A stretch of 64,000 bases of DNA from Antedon mediterranea (GCF_964355755.1 NC_092680.1:9029001-9093000), one strand, 5' to 3'. Counted from the stretch's first letter, positions 11,576-24,916 are shown. A program made the numbers and translations. The notes: generated by a model not told the origin, from the letters alone.

Positions 11576-14200
11576 ACCTAGCCAATTTGGTATATTTTAT
11601 ATACCTGCACTCCTACCATCCATACCAGTACTCTAGCTAGAGGCACGGTCCTACTAAACACCACCAGATACCACCAGCCAGGCCTATACTATAGTTATGT
11701 AAGATTAGAAAGCAAATACTTGTTATTGACAGATACTTTTTAGGCCTAGTAGTAGGCCTATCATCAGTCTTATTAATTAGGCATAAACTAGTTATTTTGT
11801 ACTGTAGAATAGTGGGCCTAGCTAGGCCTAGGCTACCCTAATAGCTAGAGTGTAGGCTACTACTAGGCCTAGGCCTAGGCCTACCTAGTCCTACCTAGCC
11901 TAGGGTTTAATTAGGCTAGGCCAAGCGTTTTAGCCTTGCTAGGTCTAGGCCTAGGATTGTTTGGTCGTTTGTTGACATAATTAACACTACAGTTATAAAA
12001 TCCTCGCGCCTCGTTGAAATATAACCTTTCATCATTCACCTCATGCCATTATATGTACCATTTACACATTACACTTAAACATTCATTATTTTGTATACCA
12101 ACAACATAAAATAAATTATGGAGAAGTAAAATATAAATAATAACTTAAAATGGTGGTCAATATTGAGACTTCAATTTAGGATGTCAAATGGAATAATTTC
12201 TGGGAGTAAGTTCCTAATGTTTAAGTCTAAAAGGTTTTGTCAGTATTACTATCAGTTATATCTACAGTATAGGGCAATTAAAAAGAGAAGATGGATTACA
12301 ATTTACATTTAAAGCATACAATACAAAGTACCAACTTCAACATCAAATATAAATATAGAATCATTAAGAATTATAAAATGTTTAAAGATGTATTGTCCCT
12401 TTGTCAAATTCCAAAAAAATAAAAATAAAAAGATTTCGAAAAAAAGTGGGTCATTTTGAAGTATCACAATAGTTATTAACTTTGACCAAAAAATAGTCGG
12501 AAAAAAAAATCATTTTCAAATCACGTTTTTTGGTTCAAAAAATAACTTTGACTTCCAGTCAAAGTTTTAGATCAAAACATATCTCATAATGCAATGCGCA
12601 TATTTGGCTGCTCTGTATGCATAATCATAAAACTTCCTAGAGATCGGTGTGAAAACACCTTCTCAACCGTGACAAGTTGTAAACAATCCTGATTAGCATC
12701 ATGCATGTATACTCATGGTTTGAAATCTTTGTTTACTTTGTTTTCCAGACGAAATGTAATCAAATTAATTTAGCTATTAATTACGTAAAATTGTTGTTTT
12801 TGTCTTGAATTTTCGACTTAAAGTGAATAACTTTAATATTACAAGTGATTTAAAGGGGGATTCTGGGTTTAAAATTGCTTCTAAATATCGTTTATTTATT
12901 AAATAAAAAATATCATAGCAATATAGACATGTCAGAATGAAGAAGTAATAACGAGAAATTAGAAAAATTAAATTTCATATACATTTTAGGGTAAATTCAT
13001 GGAAAGTCTGTTTTTCAGCAGCTTAGGGAAGCTCATTAATATTCACAAAATCACGTCATCAGTGGATTCCAAACTCGCGATGTCAAGCTTGTACGTTGTG
13101 TTCTCTCTCCCCTGTCAAACGACGACCACCCGATCATTGTGAAATACATTTTTTTGTAGATTTTCTAAGCTAGGCCTAAAGTGTAATAATAACAGTAGTA
13201 GCATATATTTATTTGACATTTAATGAAATACAAAATTTAGTACAGATTACGGAGTCATAAATTATACTATTTTTATACCTCGAATAGTACAGATCGTATA
13301 TCGGCTTCACGTACTAAGCCTAGGCTAGGCCTAGCCTAAATCATTTTATTCATGTGTGAGAGCCATTTCTGATTAGGGGGATTCCATGCCACGATGGCTA
13401 CGTTAAAACATTGGGGCCATCATTCATGGGCCTAGCTAGCCTATTACTAAACGATTGGCCCATAAATAACAAAACTCAGTGGATTCCAAACCCATCCTAT
13501 CAAGCAAACTCCTAAACAATGTAAACCTAAAACGTTCTACAAAAATCGGCTGTAAATATTGAGGCAAAACAAGGTCCGATCGCCGTCCGCACGTATGGTG
13601 TCCCGATCGTCTAATAAGTAGGCCTAAAATAGGCCTAGTTTACTCTCCAAAAAAGCGGATACTGCATCAAGCACGTAGACCTGTAGTAGGAAGGAGACCT
13701 AGCCGATCCGGCCCAGTTAAAAATTGAGCTAGCTAGTGTAGTAGACCCTATGCGAATTGATACTACCAGGCCTTTTATTTACTATAATAAGCTACACTTG
13801 TTAAAATTAACAATACTTATGTTTACAAATATTCCAACTCTCTCTAATTCGAGCTATATTATCTATACCATTCCGGTAGGTCGAGTCGACCTTCTATCAA
13901 ATACTGTACATCGTTCATGTTGTGATTGTAGTCGGGGTATACTCGACCCGACCAGTTTGGTATTGTATACTGTATCTGCTTATCACGTGACGATGCCAGG
14001 CATGGGCAGAGAGAGCGCGTGTATCGTCGTCTCGCTCTCCTCGCTCAGCAGGAATGTATACGTTACGCTTCATTGATTTTGAAGGCTTTCCCTAAGTCAG
14101 TGCGAAAATCGGCAACGTAAAGTGCAAACTTATCTAATTTTTCGCTGTTTTGATGGATTTTCATAGAAAATTGACTTTATAAATGGGAAGACCGACTAAA
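11576..14200. other. Gene-free stretch with dense GGCCTAG motifs
   Basis: 11740-11950 is packed with TAGGCCTAGGCCTAG-type words. 11935-12110 is one half of a repeat seen again at 37640-38000 and 47380-48430 (CATCATTCACCTCATGCCAT). The remainder is AT-rich. An open frame at 13750-14076 has no recognisable domain; it overlaps a small inverted repeat of GGTCGAGT/ACTCGACC. I see no gene. Confidence 0.5.
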
Positions 14201-14229
14201 ATTACATCAGATAAGTATAATTTTAAAAA

Positions 14230-14625
14230 AGTAATTGATATGGTTAATGATAACGAGTCGTCGGAAGATTGACCATTTCACGAATTTCCTATTCTGTAAC
14301 CACAGTGTGATTTTGCCGTAGCTGCACTTGTAATCTGGCCTCATTTCACAGCCTTCGTTCTGCTTCACTGGGCGCTTATATAAATTGAAACTTTTACCGT
14401 TCAAGAGACTAAACAAATATATTTTACATTTTTTACTATTCATTTTAAACCCGGAACCCCCCTTTAAATATGTAAAGGCAATCCTGTCACAAGATTGTAA
14501 TCTTTTTGGGATTTGCCTTCGTCCATTTTCTTGTTTTATCACTTGCCATTTTGTTTTGTTACTTTTGTCTTTTAATTAGACGTGAATAAATGTTCTTTGA
14601 ATTGAATTGAATTGAATATGGCCAA
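14230..14625 (+). repeat. LINE 3' end with (GAATT)n tail
   Basis: The sequence has a retrotransposon 3' UTR look: AGATTGTAATCTTTTTGGGA, then AATAAA near 14587, then four GAATT repeats at about 14597-14617. Frames on either strand are short and unrecognised. Nothing else is seen until 15300. Confidence 0.45.
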
Positions 14626-15309
14626 TTAAAATTTAGTATATTTTGACCTTCATTTTTTTGTGTTTCAATCTTTAAGTTAATAATATATAAAATGCTAACT
14701 GTATTAAATTATTTAATAGACTGATGACATCAGGCACAAAATGATTAATCTTTTTATATTCCAACGTACGTACATGGCGTGGCGTTTGTTGTGCAGATAA
14801 GTAACTTGTTAAAAAATGAAAAGTTCAAATCTAGTTATTCTTGCTTGTAATACTAAACCATTCATGGCCCTTTTCTGCTGGACGGTATATTTTTGGTAGC
14901 AAAAAAGAACATAAGAATAAAATAAAAGCACATCAATCAAGCTCACGACAACTTCTGCTAGGAGGCACAGTCAGTTGTCTTATTCGATTGGGAACTTTCG
15001 TTGTCAACTTAAAGATTCATTGATTACTTTTTTTATTTGAATTGTAAACGGATTGTGCTCAACAGAAAATCATTCGAATAGAAAACGTTAACAACGCAAG
15101 CTTTTTCTTTAAGAACAATCTCAACGCTCAACATACTCCATTAAATAAGTAGTCAACGGAAAATTAAATGATTGGAAAAACTATACTCAGTACTATACCC
15201 ACGTATGAACAAAATTTCACTTCGTCCACTTGGTATGTATGCCAAGATTTTAATTAAAAACTATGATGAAACAGATTTACAAACAATCAACTTGGCTATC
15301 GAGACCATA

Positions 15310-15760
15310 AAGAAATGGGCCCGATCATCTCTATGATGGGCCTGTTTGTCTCTATATGATGGGCCCAATCATCTCTATGATGGGCCTATGATGGGCCCGC
15401 GTTTGTCTCTATATGATGGGCCCGATCATCTCTATGATGGGCCCGTTTGTCTCTGTATGATGGACCCAATCATCTCTATGATGGGCCTGTTTTTCTTTAT
15501 GATGGGCCCGTTTGTCTCTATATGATGGGCCCGATCATCTCTATGATGGACCTGTGTGTTTCTATACGATGGGCCCAATAATCTCTATGATGGGCCTGTT
15601 TGTCTCTATATGATGGGCCCGTTTGTCTCTATATGATGGGCCCGATCATCTCTATGATGGGCCCGATCATCTCTATGATGGGCCCGATCATCTCTATGAT
15701 GGGCCCGATCATCTCTATGATGGGCCCGTTTGTCTCTATATGATGGGCCCCGTATCCGGA
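15310..15760 (+). repeat. ~21-bp GATGGGCCC minisatellite, block 1
   Basis: About 21 copies of units built from CTCTATGATGGGCCCGATCA or TCTCTATATGATGGGCCCGT are arranged head to tail. The open frame through it is repeat-derived. Confidence 0.9.
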
Positions 15761-16030
15761 CAACCACCCCTGGACAATTACCACCCGGACAACTACCACC
15801 CGGACAATGAACCCCCTAGGACAACTACCACCCGGACAATTACCCTCTACGACAACTACCCCTTAGGACAAGTTCCACCCGGACAACTACCCTCTAGGAC
15901 AACTACCCCTTAGGACAAGTTCCACCCGGACAACTACCCCCTAGGAAACTACTCCCTAGGACAACTACCCTCCTAGGACAACTACCCCCTAGGACAACTG
16001 CTATGCCCTTAGGACAACCACACCTATATC
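15760..16030 (+). repeat. ~16-17-bp GGACAACTACCCCCTA minisatellite, block 1
   Basis: The unit is close to GGACAACTACCCCCTA and varies with CCGG or TTAGG junctions. It abuts block 1 of the GGGCCC minisatellite directly. Confidence 0.9.
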
Positions 16031-16500
16031 ATGACACCTACACCTTAGGTTATAATTACTATCTTGTAAAACTTACTGAACTTCAAAGCATAAGGAGAGA
16101 GATTGATCTTAAATGAAAGCTTTTGAATTTTTTAATATGCGTATCGTCGGCAGTTATTTTACATTAAACGAGAATCGATCAAATTATTAAAACGTATTCC
16201 AATCTTGAAAAATAAAGGGGTGGCTTATTTTATTCTTGTGTGACATGAAGATGCCGTAAATAAATCTAGGAACATACTGTACAGTTTACCTAGCTGCACC
16301 AGTCAATCAAACAGTCTTTCATTTTAATGAACTATGAACTAACAATCTTTCTCCCTACGTTTTGAATGTCAGTAAGTTTACAATCGTAATTATAACCTAA
16401 GGTGTAGGTGTGGTTGTTCAGAGAGTGTTGTTGTTCTAGTGGTGTAGTTGACCTAAGGGCATAGCAGTTGGACTAGAGGGTATTAGTTGTAAGATAGTGG
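16005..16500. repeat. Inverted pair around unique DNA
   Basis: ATGCCCTTAGGACAACCACA and CTACACCTTAGGTTATAATT near 16006-16055 recur as reverse complement at 16386-16465 (AATTATAACCTAAGGTGTAG ... CCTAAGGGCATAG). About 330 bases lie between them. 16500-17030 shows no gene or repeat that I can recognise. Confidence 0.75.
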
Positions 16501-17034
16501 GACTGGAGCAGCCCCTAAATATCGATAAAATTGACCCGATTTTGTTCTCTCTTTTCTTTTTCAATCCAGTAATATTGGAATATTGGTTTGGCTTTTATTA
16601 CTTCATAGAAGAACTTTAATTTATTTGTTTTTTACATTTTCTCCCCACTCCTGAGAAAATAGGATAATAAACGTTTTTAGAATAATTATATCCATGATGT
16701 ATTTATGACTTAAACATTTCTACTTATTTCATTTTATTCCAAATCGTATTCTACAGCAAAGAACCTCCTAATGTTACTTTAGATTTAAAAAAAACCTACA
16801 CCTATATTACATTAGACGATTTGAAAATCAATCTCTCTCTCCCCCGTTTGACAGGTTCATACATTTCTTAGTTTTCCTATTATGAAAACATATCTAACTG
16901 CGCCAATTGAGGAAATAGTTTTTCATAGTTTGTCCTCGTAGTCCCCTCCTCGCACACAATTTGATTTTACAATACAATTGGGACCAAAAGAAGCAGCTTG
17001 TTAATTTGGTTACCAATCGTAGTTGTCCAAAGGT

Positions 17035-17152
17035 GTAGCGTAATTGTAATTTTCCTAGTGGGTAGCTAGAGGGTAGTTGTCCTAGAGGGTAGTTGTCCTA
17101 GAGGGGTAGTTGTCCTAGAGGGGTAGTTGTCCTAGGGGGTAATTGTCCTAGA
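17035..17152 (-). repeat. GGACAACTACCCC minisatellite, inverted block 2
   Basis: GTAGTTGTCCTAGAGGG-type units repeat about six times. They are the reverse complement of the block at 15760-16030. Confidence 0.9.
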
Positions 17153-17455
17153 CCCGATGGACCCAATCATCTCTATGATGGGCCCGTTTGTCTCTATATG
17201 ATGGGCCCGTTTGTCTCTATATGATGGGCCTGATCATCTATATGATGGGCTCGATCGTCTATATGATGGGCCCGTTTGTCTCTATACGATGGGCCTGATC
17301 ATCATGATGGGCCCGATCGTCTATATGATGGGCCCGATCGTCTCTATTATGTACCCGATCATCTATATGATTGGCCGGATCGTCCATATGATGGGCCCTA
17401 TCGTCTTTATGATGTACCCGATCATCTATATGATGAGCCCGATCGTTCATGGACG
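17153..17455 (+). repeat. GATGGGCCC minisatellite, block 2
   Basis: About 14 copies of a ~21-bp unit (CTATATGATGGGCCCGATCG) lie in the same orientation as block 1. Open frames on both strands here are repeat artefacts. 17460-18480 has no gene that I can recognise. Confidence 0.9.
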
Positions 17456-18489
17456 TAATTGTCTGTTTACCTACAACTGTACTGGCATAGCTAGATGGCC
17501 TAGCCTACCTACATAACTACTTTCTAGTATTGCTTACTGTAAGAATGTGGTTTAGAAGTCGAAGGTGAAAATCTCAAAGTGACATTTACATCACTTTTGT
17601 TTTTGAAAAATCCCAAGGCTATTTTTAGATGTACAGTAGAAGGAATTGTTGACACACAGTTTGTATGGGTTCAAGTATCTCCTCCTTCATGTTATCTGTC
17701 TCTAAGATCTGATAAATAACTCATTTGAGTTTGAATGAAATCTCATGTCATTGGTAGAGACAAGGACACCAGAACTAAAGCTAAAGCTCTGTCTACAATT
17801 AACTAGTTTGACAAAAAAGTGGGAGGTACCCAAATATGGTAGAGATATGCCCTGCCGATATGTTGTAATAATTAAAAAAATAAATGTTGTGAAATTTGGA
17901 CTTTGTTTCACTATCAAATTTTATGTTACAAGCACAACACAGGAGTATTTGTGACATTAAAACTTGTTTTGAAACTGAAAATTATCAAAAAATAAAAGCA
18001 TATGAACAGGCTGACTGAAAGATTTAAATAACTAGATATAAGAGCAGAATCATTTATAAAAAAATTTTCACCTCTCTGATTAATTAGCCTGATACAATGG
18101 AACATAGAGTTGAATTGGGAAGGTGAACCTTAGTGCTAATTGAATGACTGAAAAAAAAAATTTCAGAGAATTAATAATTAATATATAATTTTATAGTTCC
18201 TTAATTACATATGATGATTAGTACTCATTACAGTATAAACCATATTCTTGTATATATAAACCATACATTGACTTTCAGAAGGAGAAAGTCAAATGTATGT
18301 ACAGTATTTACCAGAACTGGCTAGTTAATTCCATGGTGTACGCTATTCAAACACGTAGTACTTTCAATACCGATTTCGTTTGACCTTCTCATTATGAAAG
18401 TCAAGCTGTGACTCATTGTGCATGCATTGCAAGCAGGCATGATGCAATCATGTGAGAACAAGGTCCAATCAGACAATAGTATTAATACA

Positions 18490-18582
18490 GCTGACTTCCC
18501 TTTGAATTGCTCAATTGTAATTGAGATTCAAGAAGAACAGTCTGTTTCGTTCCTACACAATAACTAGTCTACTGTAAAACTG
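18490..18582 (+). other. Probable 5' non-coding exon of the perilipin gene
   Basis: A strong donor (CTG|GTAAGTATT) ends at 18582, about 520 bases upstream of the acceptor that precedes the first coding exon. The upstream text has an AT-rich TATA-like stretch near 18478-18486 (AGTATTAATACAG). The transcription start is not determined. Confidence 0.4.
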
Positions 18583-19110
18583 GTAAGTATTTGCTGTGTT
18601 GCTTAGGCCTGCCTATGTAGCTGTTTTTACACTAGAATCTAGAGTTATTAAAGGCTAGTACTGTACAAAGTTAGTGTTGGAAATAATTTCTTAATCATTA
18701 GTCTAATTAATTATTCTTTTAGTTTATTTTGCTGCATTGCATTTAATTATCATACATTTTATTATTAATAATGTTATATGCAGTCGTATTGTATCATTAC
18801 TGTATTGTGAAATTCTATTCCATTCTGTATTTTTATATTAAAAAAAGTTAAACTCTTATTGTCAAAAGAATTGTTGGATAAATTATACTTAATGGTTTTT
18901 GACTATTGCACAAAGTATTGGAAACGACACATTTCAGTTCACATGTCAATCTATAGAATATATTCATCCCTCGTTCGTTTTACAGGAAATTGTCCCCTTA
19001 ATGAGTGTCCCTTAAAAAGCAATGGCGATGCCCAACAAAGGAGGAGTCGGTTCTGCTATAATGTTTATTAAATACTGTATTAGTTCATATTTTATATTTA
19101 CAGAACCACC

Positions 19111-22100
19111 ATGTCTACTGAGGTAATCCCGCAAGTACCAAGTACGATGTACTCTCGTGTTCTTAGCTACCCAATGGTGTGCACTGCCATCGATCAGGTA
19201 GCCAATGTCTACAACATGTCAAAGGAAAAGAGTGGCCTTATTCGCTGTACCTTTGAAGTTGCTGAGAAGTCAGTAGCCTTGGCTGCTGCCACTGCTAAGC
19301 CTGTTGTGAATCGATGTGAAAAGCCCAGTAAGTTTATTGGACACAACTTTTTTGGGGAAAACTTTTAATTTTGTTATCAAATCGATCAATTCCCTTATTT
19401 ATATTATTGAATCCATTTCAGTAGTCAAATGAATCAATCATTAAGCAATTAATCAATACATTATTAATCAATACAATAATCAATTGATCTGTAATTCATC
19501 AATCAATCAGTTCAATCAATAGTGGTGTAAATTTTTAGCCATTTAAGCTTCATGTTTAATCTATTTTAACATGAATTGGAATGTAGTTTGACTGAAATGT
19601 GTTTATATTTACAGTTGCCATGGTGAACGGTTATGCTTGCAAGCAGCTTGATAAATTGGAGGAGAAAGTTCCAATCATTACTGAACCAACTGAAAAGGTA
19701 AGTGTTATAGGTCTTAATAGATCTCCTAACAATTGTCTTAAGCAACATAATTGCAGGCCTATTTGCAACTGTTCAAAGCATTTGGAAAATAAGAAATAGT
19801 GTCCTGACTAAACCACACTACCATATTTATTTAAACAGCCACTTCCATATTTTTCGTTACCTTGTGAAACCCAATCTCCAACTTGAATTTCAACTGCAGG
19901 TATGTTTAGAACATAAATGATTATTGGATTTTGAAAGTTCACTGATTTATCATCAATTGTAGGTTGTGTCAAAGGTTAAAGATGAGACCTGGAAGGTCAT
20001 TGACAACAGTAAGAAAAGCAGCACTGCCTACATGAATGGATTAGTTGATACTCGTGTTGGTAATCTGGTGTTCAGTGGTGTTACAACTGCCTTCACTGTC
20101 ACTGAAAATGCTGTAGATTACTACTTGCCATCAGATGATGAGAAACTGTCTGATGATGAACAAGAACAAAGTATGTTTATTAAGCATCAATAAGATACAG
20201 TATTGATATAGTTGTATTAAAGTGAACATCTTTAATCACAATTATAACCTGTAATTCGTCAAAAGTGAAAGATTGGTTAAACATAAATAATGAAATTCCA
20301 CTGTTGAGGTTTTATAATGTGTGTTCTGTAAACAACACAGTGTGAATTTTTCAAAAATTGAAGATTTGAAGTTGGATAGTATATTTGCCTTAGAATTTAA
20401 ATAAAATTCATAACAAGTTACTATTAACAATCTTATATATTGGAAGATTAAATTGATTTTTCTGATAAAATAAAAGTTTAAAGTAGTTTGCTTCATCATG
20501 TGATGGTTTCCTCAATTGTTTTTAATTTGAAAGACATTAATTGAGTTATTTCTTTTTTCAGTTGCTGATGAAGTAGTTCAGGGTCCACAACATTCCCTTG
20601 TGGTTGATGAAGAGCCTGGTTCCATCAAGCGTGTAACTACCTTGTCAAGTAAGGTCCGTCGTCGTCTCTACCAGCGAGCCATCAAGAAAGTTCATTATAT
20701 TCAGAAGAGAAGTCAGGAAACCATTGACAGACTTCACTTTACTGTGGACTTGGTAAGAAATAATTCACATGTTTATATTATAAATTAATTAATTCAACTG
20801 GTTTAGGGTAGATGTGTTATACTACAATATTGTGGGGCATTTATTCGAGGAGGTGTTTATCCAAAATGATGTTCTACGCGTTTATTCGAATAAATACTGT
20901 TTTTTGGCTGTTTCTATATAGTTTACACAATTGTGATAAAGCACAGGGGATTGAACATAGAAATGAACTTAGATTGCATAATATGTTGAACATTTAAGAG
21001 TAAAAAACTACCTAAAATTCAGTAAATACTTTTATTTAAATAATTGAACTAATTAGGGTGATTTCAATTTTAAAAAGATGAAATATTGCTCCTAAGATGA
21101 TGGAACATTATTAAGGTTTTTCAAATTTCTCTAAAGATTGATTATGCTAAGAAGAACATCGATTCAGCCAATGAGAACGTACGTGCCAATGTGAGAAACA
21201 CTCAAGAAACATTGTGGAAAACATGGAATGATTGGACAACAAATGAAGAGGAGGAAAAAAATGAGGATGTTGATGAAGACGAAGAAACCTTAGACAACGA
21301 GGGAAACCATGCCGAGGTAAGCAAAAACTATGATAATAAAACACTTTTTGAAAAGGACCAAATCACTGTACAATTTTGGTGGATCATATTTCATGTAGTC
21401 AATTACATCTGACTGTGGACAAGTACAGGTCCATATCATAGTGTAGCATAATCTAAATTGGATCAACAAAGAAATGAAGTGTCCAGAATGTATATAGTAA
21501 ACTGGTTTAATCAATACATTAAAGTTTAATAGGCCTAGGGTTTTGTACTTCCGATTAGGAAAATCAGTAGTATAGTTAATTTAGGCCTGATCTCAATTCT
21601 GTAAAATATATAGTAAGTTTAATAAAAAATATTGTTGTTTAATTTACAGGCAGCAGAAAAGAAGACTTTGGCAATTGCCCGTGTACTTTCAAAACGTTTA
21701 AGAATCCTCAGTGTTAACCTAGCAACAACTGTCTCCATGATGCCCCAGAACATTCGTACAAAGGTCAATGATGGTCTTGTTGTTGCGGATTCCCTGTATC
21801 ATACACTTCAAGAGGTTTGTATATAAATGCAACATTGTACTGATGCTGTAGTCTAGTCATCAGACCTTCATGTCTGTAGTGCAACATAATTGGTGTTATC
21901 GTATAAATATAAAATAACAAATAAATAAATATATTTTTTCTTATAGGCTAAATATTTCCGAGACCTTCCAAGCAATGTAGTAACCAGTGCAAGACATCAT
22001 CTTAACTCCCTTCAAGAACTAACAATGGATGTTGGCGACTACATCTTAACCATGAGACCTCTACAGTGGCTGGTAGGTGCAAACTCTTACTATTACTGTG

Positions 22101-24916
22101 CTTCATGTAATGTTTCTTCAATATATGTATCTGTGTTAGCAGCAATGGCAAAACCTGTAGTGTGCCAGATCTTGGTGTTTCCCAGGCTGTGTTTAATTAC
22201 ATTAACAAACCATTAATATATTTGCAAGAACAGCCATCTACTATTTTGATCAAATATTACATTTCTCATTGCATGCTATACAGATGTTTTGTATTTTTTT
22301 TTATACAGTTATTACTTTAAATCATCATTAATTTGCATGTTTTTTACATTTAATTAATTTATTAATTAATAAAGCCGGGCACAATGAGAACTCTAGCAAT
22401 CTGGCATATATGCTAGAAAATTAATTTCTGGTACTGTACACACCAGACTATTCCTGCTAGTTGGCTCTTGTGTGTGTCAGACATAAGGTGTTAATTACAC
22501 TTATTTAACATTTTATATACCTAATATACCGCAGTTTAGTATTTTTTGTAAATATACCTGCTTTAGTGGAATGCTTTGATTTTTAATTAGCTAATGGTGA
22601 AGGCTGCATGTAATTATTCTTGGTTTTTTTCATAAATGCTTTTAGTAGTAAATAGTCATTTACATCCATGCCTCTTTCTTTTCCCTTCTCTTTTTATCCA
22701 TTTAGGTATCCCGACAGGTGAGAGGAAGTGAACAGGAAACAGAAATCACCATGGATGATATACCAGAAAGGGGGGATGAGAGTAGTGAAAAAGTTGATGA
22801 TGAGGGTGAAGAGAAAGAGGAAGAAGTGGATGAAGAAGAGAGTGATAAGAAAGAGGATAAACAAAAAAATGATGATGATGATTATGAATTTTATGAGGAT
22901 CTTACAGAAAGTGATGCTAGTGACACAGAGATTTGACTATCACAAAATAATACTTCACTAATCATGAAAGCGCATTTAGACGCTGAAAATGTTCTAAATT
23001 GTTGTTTGCAGTTAAGTGTTTTTAGCTTAAATAGATCAGCACCAGTTAATTGGGGTGTACAAAGTTGCATGAAATTAAATGCAAAACTTGTATTAAAGGT
23101 GAGGGATTACCATACTGGTTCCATAGTCACTTTAGAATACAAGCTGTCTGGGGGTATCCACATCCCTGAGATAATATCGGCATTTAACAATGGAATGAAA
23201 TTTGTTGGAAAGGAATAAGCTTTGTGTGTGTGTTGTCATAATAGAGAGCTTTGATTTGTAACCACGTAAGAAAAAGTCATTTCAATTAATGTGTTGTCAG
23301 TAGTTGCCTAGACCTAGAAACCATTAAAACTGTTTCAAGGTGGGGAGCACGGAAACACATCCCAACTTCCCTGCATGCACACAATGAATTGACATGTCAT
23401 TGGTCGTCGCAAATCAAAAGCTCCTGATTAGTATCTGGTGTGAATGCTATATGTGATATATATTCGGATATACACTTTACTAAATGTGATAAATATTCAC
23501 AACTTCCCTTTCATCTATTTTGTAACACTAGTAAGTTTGATAACACTTGATTTATCATAAATTTATAATTAACAAGCTATTAATATTGCTGTTGTTATCC
23601 TCCGTACTCTTGCCTTATTGTTTTCATTATTGAATAAATTCATAATTTGAGATTTCCATGTTTTTGTGTTGGTTCCTATTTTCGATAGTTGTTTTTACTA
23701 ACATTTTATTTATTAACACTGGTGTATCACCTCAAAATCACTTTAAATTTGCTCATTGTTTATTGAAGATATAAATTATAAAACATTTGTAAATGCTATT
23801 CTACAGTTTTGTACAGTATGAATTTTTGTAACTACACTATTTCTCTATTCAACTTGATAACTCATAATAATATTTTTGGTCTTATGGGGAGGAAGGGGCA
23901 GGGAGGAGAATACACCTAACTATTGGATATAATGTATATAAAAACTGAAGTATCAGAAATGCATGCTTTCAAGCAATGTTCAATTTTAATAAAAGACCAA
24001 TAAATTGTGTTTTATTAATTCTAAAAATACAGTAGTTGTATTCTTTAAATAAAAAAAAAAATGATTTTGAAGATTTGAAGCAGATGAGGCCAATATAAGC
24101 AACATATTTTTTTTTTCATTTTGTACATTCTGTATCTAAACAATAAATAATTTGTAGAAAACTTAAACTGTGATCACATAATCATCCAGTCTGCTACATT
24201 AAAGACCTGCACCAATTCTGCTGATGAGTCCTTTGTGGTCTAGCAGCTGGTATAACAATTCTTTATTCTGCTTTCCATAAGCTTCACAGTACTTGTTATT
24301 ACAGTAATCCGAATGAACATAATGCAATTCTTTATGTTATTAAATAGTCATTTTACCTTGAAACTAAAGACATCAAGGTAGTTTAATACTCATTTGCATA
24401 CCGTAATAAAGTATGACATGGCATTAAGCTTTTGTTGCAACAAGATGTAAATCTGCTGGTGCCATGGTTCAAATGTAATGGCGTGTGTCATGGCAGAATT
24501 GTTCAAACATTACACAGGCTACCATCTATTTTCGACAGGGTGATACATTGCTAAATTTCATTACCATGCACTATCATCACTTGTGTGCACAAATGTCATC
24601 ATATTTAGTAAATTTAACAAAATATGAAACTGTTAGTTGCTGTACATTTTTATATTTTATGTTTTAAAAATGTTTTGTTATTTCCTTTGAAGCACTGTAC
24701 ATAAAATAAAGTACTAAGTATTCAGCACATGGTTTAATAGTCATGTTATAATGTCTACACTTCACGTTTCACATCTTTTATATCTTTTTTTTGTGACATT
24801 TTGTGTGTATTATTTTACAGGTTCCTGAGGTTGAAATGGATGGCATAGAGTTTGATTTTGGTATGGGCTCTGACCAAAATGACGTGGATCTCTTCAGTAG
24901 TGAAAACAGTGATTAA
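19111..24916 (+). CDS. Perilipin-family lipid droplet protein, 8-9 coding exons
   Basis: The coat protein of lipid droplets; family members control lipase access to stored triglyceride. Coding exons: 19111-19327, 19615-19697, 19963-20170, 20562-20752, 21137-21316, 21650-21814 and 21947-22072, then either 22706-22936 or 24821-24916. All junctions are GT..AG and in phase. The start lies in ACCACCATGT, just after an acceptor at 19103. The first exons give the N-terminal PAT region (SRVLSYPMVCTAIDQV, VNGYACKQLDKLEEKVPII). A middle segment like the perilipin 11-mer region follows (residues ~100-165), then a basic helix, an acidic stretch (EEEEKNEDVDEDEE) and the C-terminal four-helix bundle ending MRPLQWL, close to the family's usual PLEWL. 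Length is 466 aa with the long terminal exon and 421 or 425 aa with the distal one. The family assignment is firm; which vertebrate paralogue it matches is not decidable. Confidence 0.9.
22706..22936 (+). CDS. Perilipin alternative last exon (acidic tail) with internal donor
   Basis: The acceptor TTTAG precedes 22706 and the frame runs in phase 0 from the preceding exon to a TGA at 22934-22936. It encodes 76 residues dominated by E, D and K. After the first 12 bases (VSRQ) there is a consensus donor CAG|GTGAGA at 22717/22718. Using it would make a 12-base microexon that joins in frame to the distal exon at 24821. A poly(A) signal AATAAA lies at 23633-23638. The open frame at 22964-23218 lies in the putative 3' UTR and has no start context or homology. 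Confidence 0.7.
   Translation, partial: VSRQVRGSEQETEITMDDIPERGDESSEKVDDEGEEKEEEVDEEESDKKEDKQKNDDDDYEFYEDLTESDASDTEI
23243..23425. mobile_element. Small MITE in the perilipin 3' region
   Basis: Terminal inverted repeats AGAGAGCTTTGATTTGTAAC and the complement of GTCGCAAATCAAAAGCTCCT bound about 180 bp. Related copies lie at 28453-28582 and 48913-49067. Confidence 0.6.
24821..24916 (+). CDS. Perilipin distal alternative last exon
   Basis: The acceptor TTTTACAG precedes 24821. The 31-residue tail starts VPEVEMDGIEFDF and is acidic and serine-rich (SSENSD) before TAA. AATAAA follows at 24943-24948. Phase 0 fits both the exon ending at 22072 and the internal donor at 22717. Confidence 0.7.
   Translation, partial: VPEVEMDGIEFDFGMGSDQNDVDLFSSENSD

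Noticed and set aside
13750-14076. 108-codon plus-strand frame
   Set aside because: No domain, no splice context, and it spans a small inverted repeat; base composition is like the surrounding non-coding DNA.
15310-17455. Considered as a CRISPR array because of regular short repeats
   Set aside because: Units are contiguous with no unique spacers, differ in length, and the context is eukaryotic.
22964-23218. 84-codon plus-strand frame after the perilipin acidic exon
   Set aside because: It follows the stop codon within the likely 3' UTR, overlaps no splice site of use, runs almost to a MITE, and resembles no known domain.
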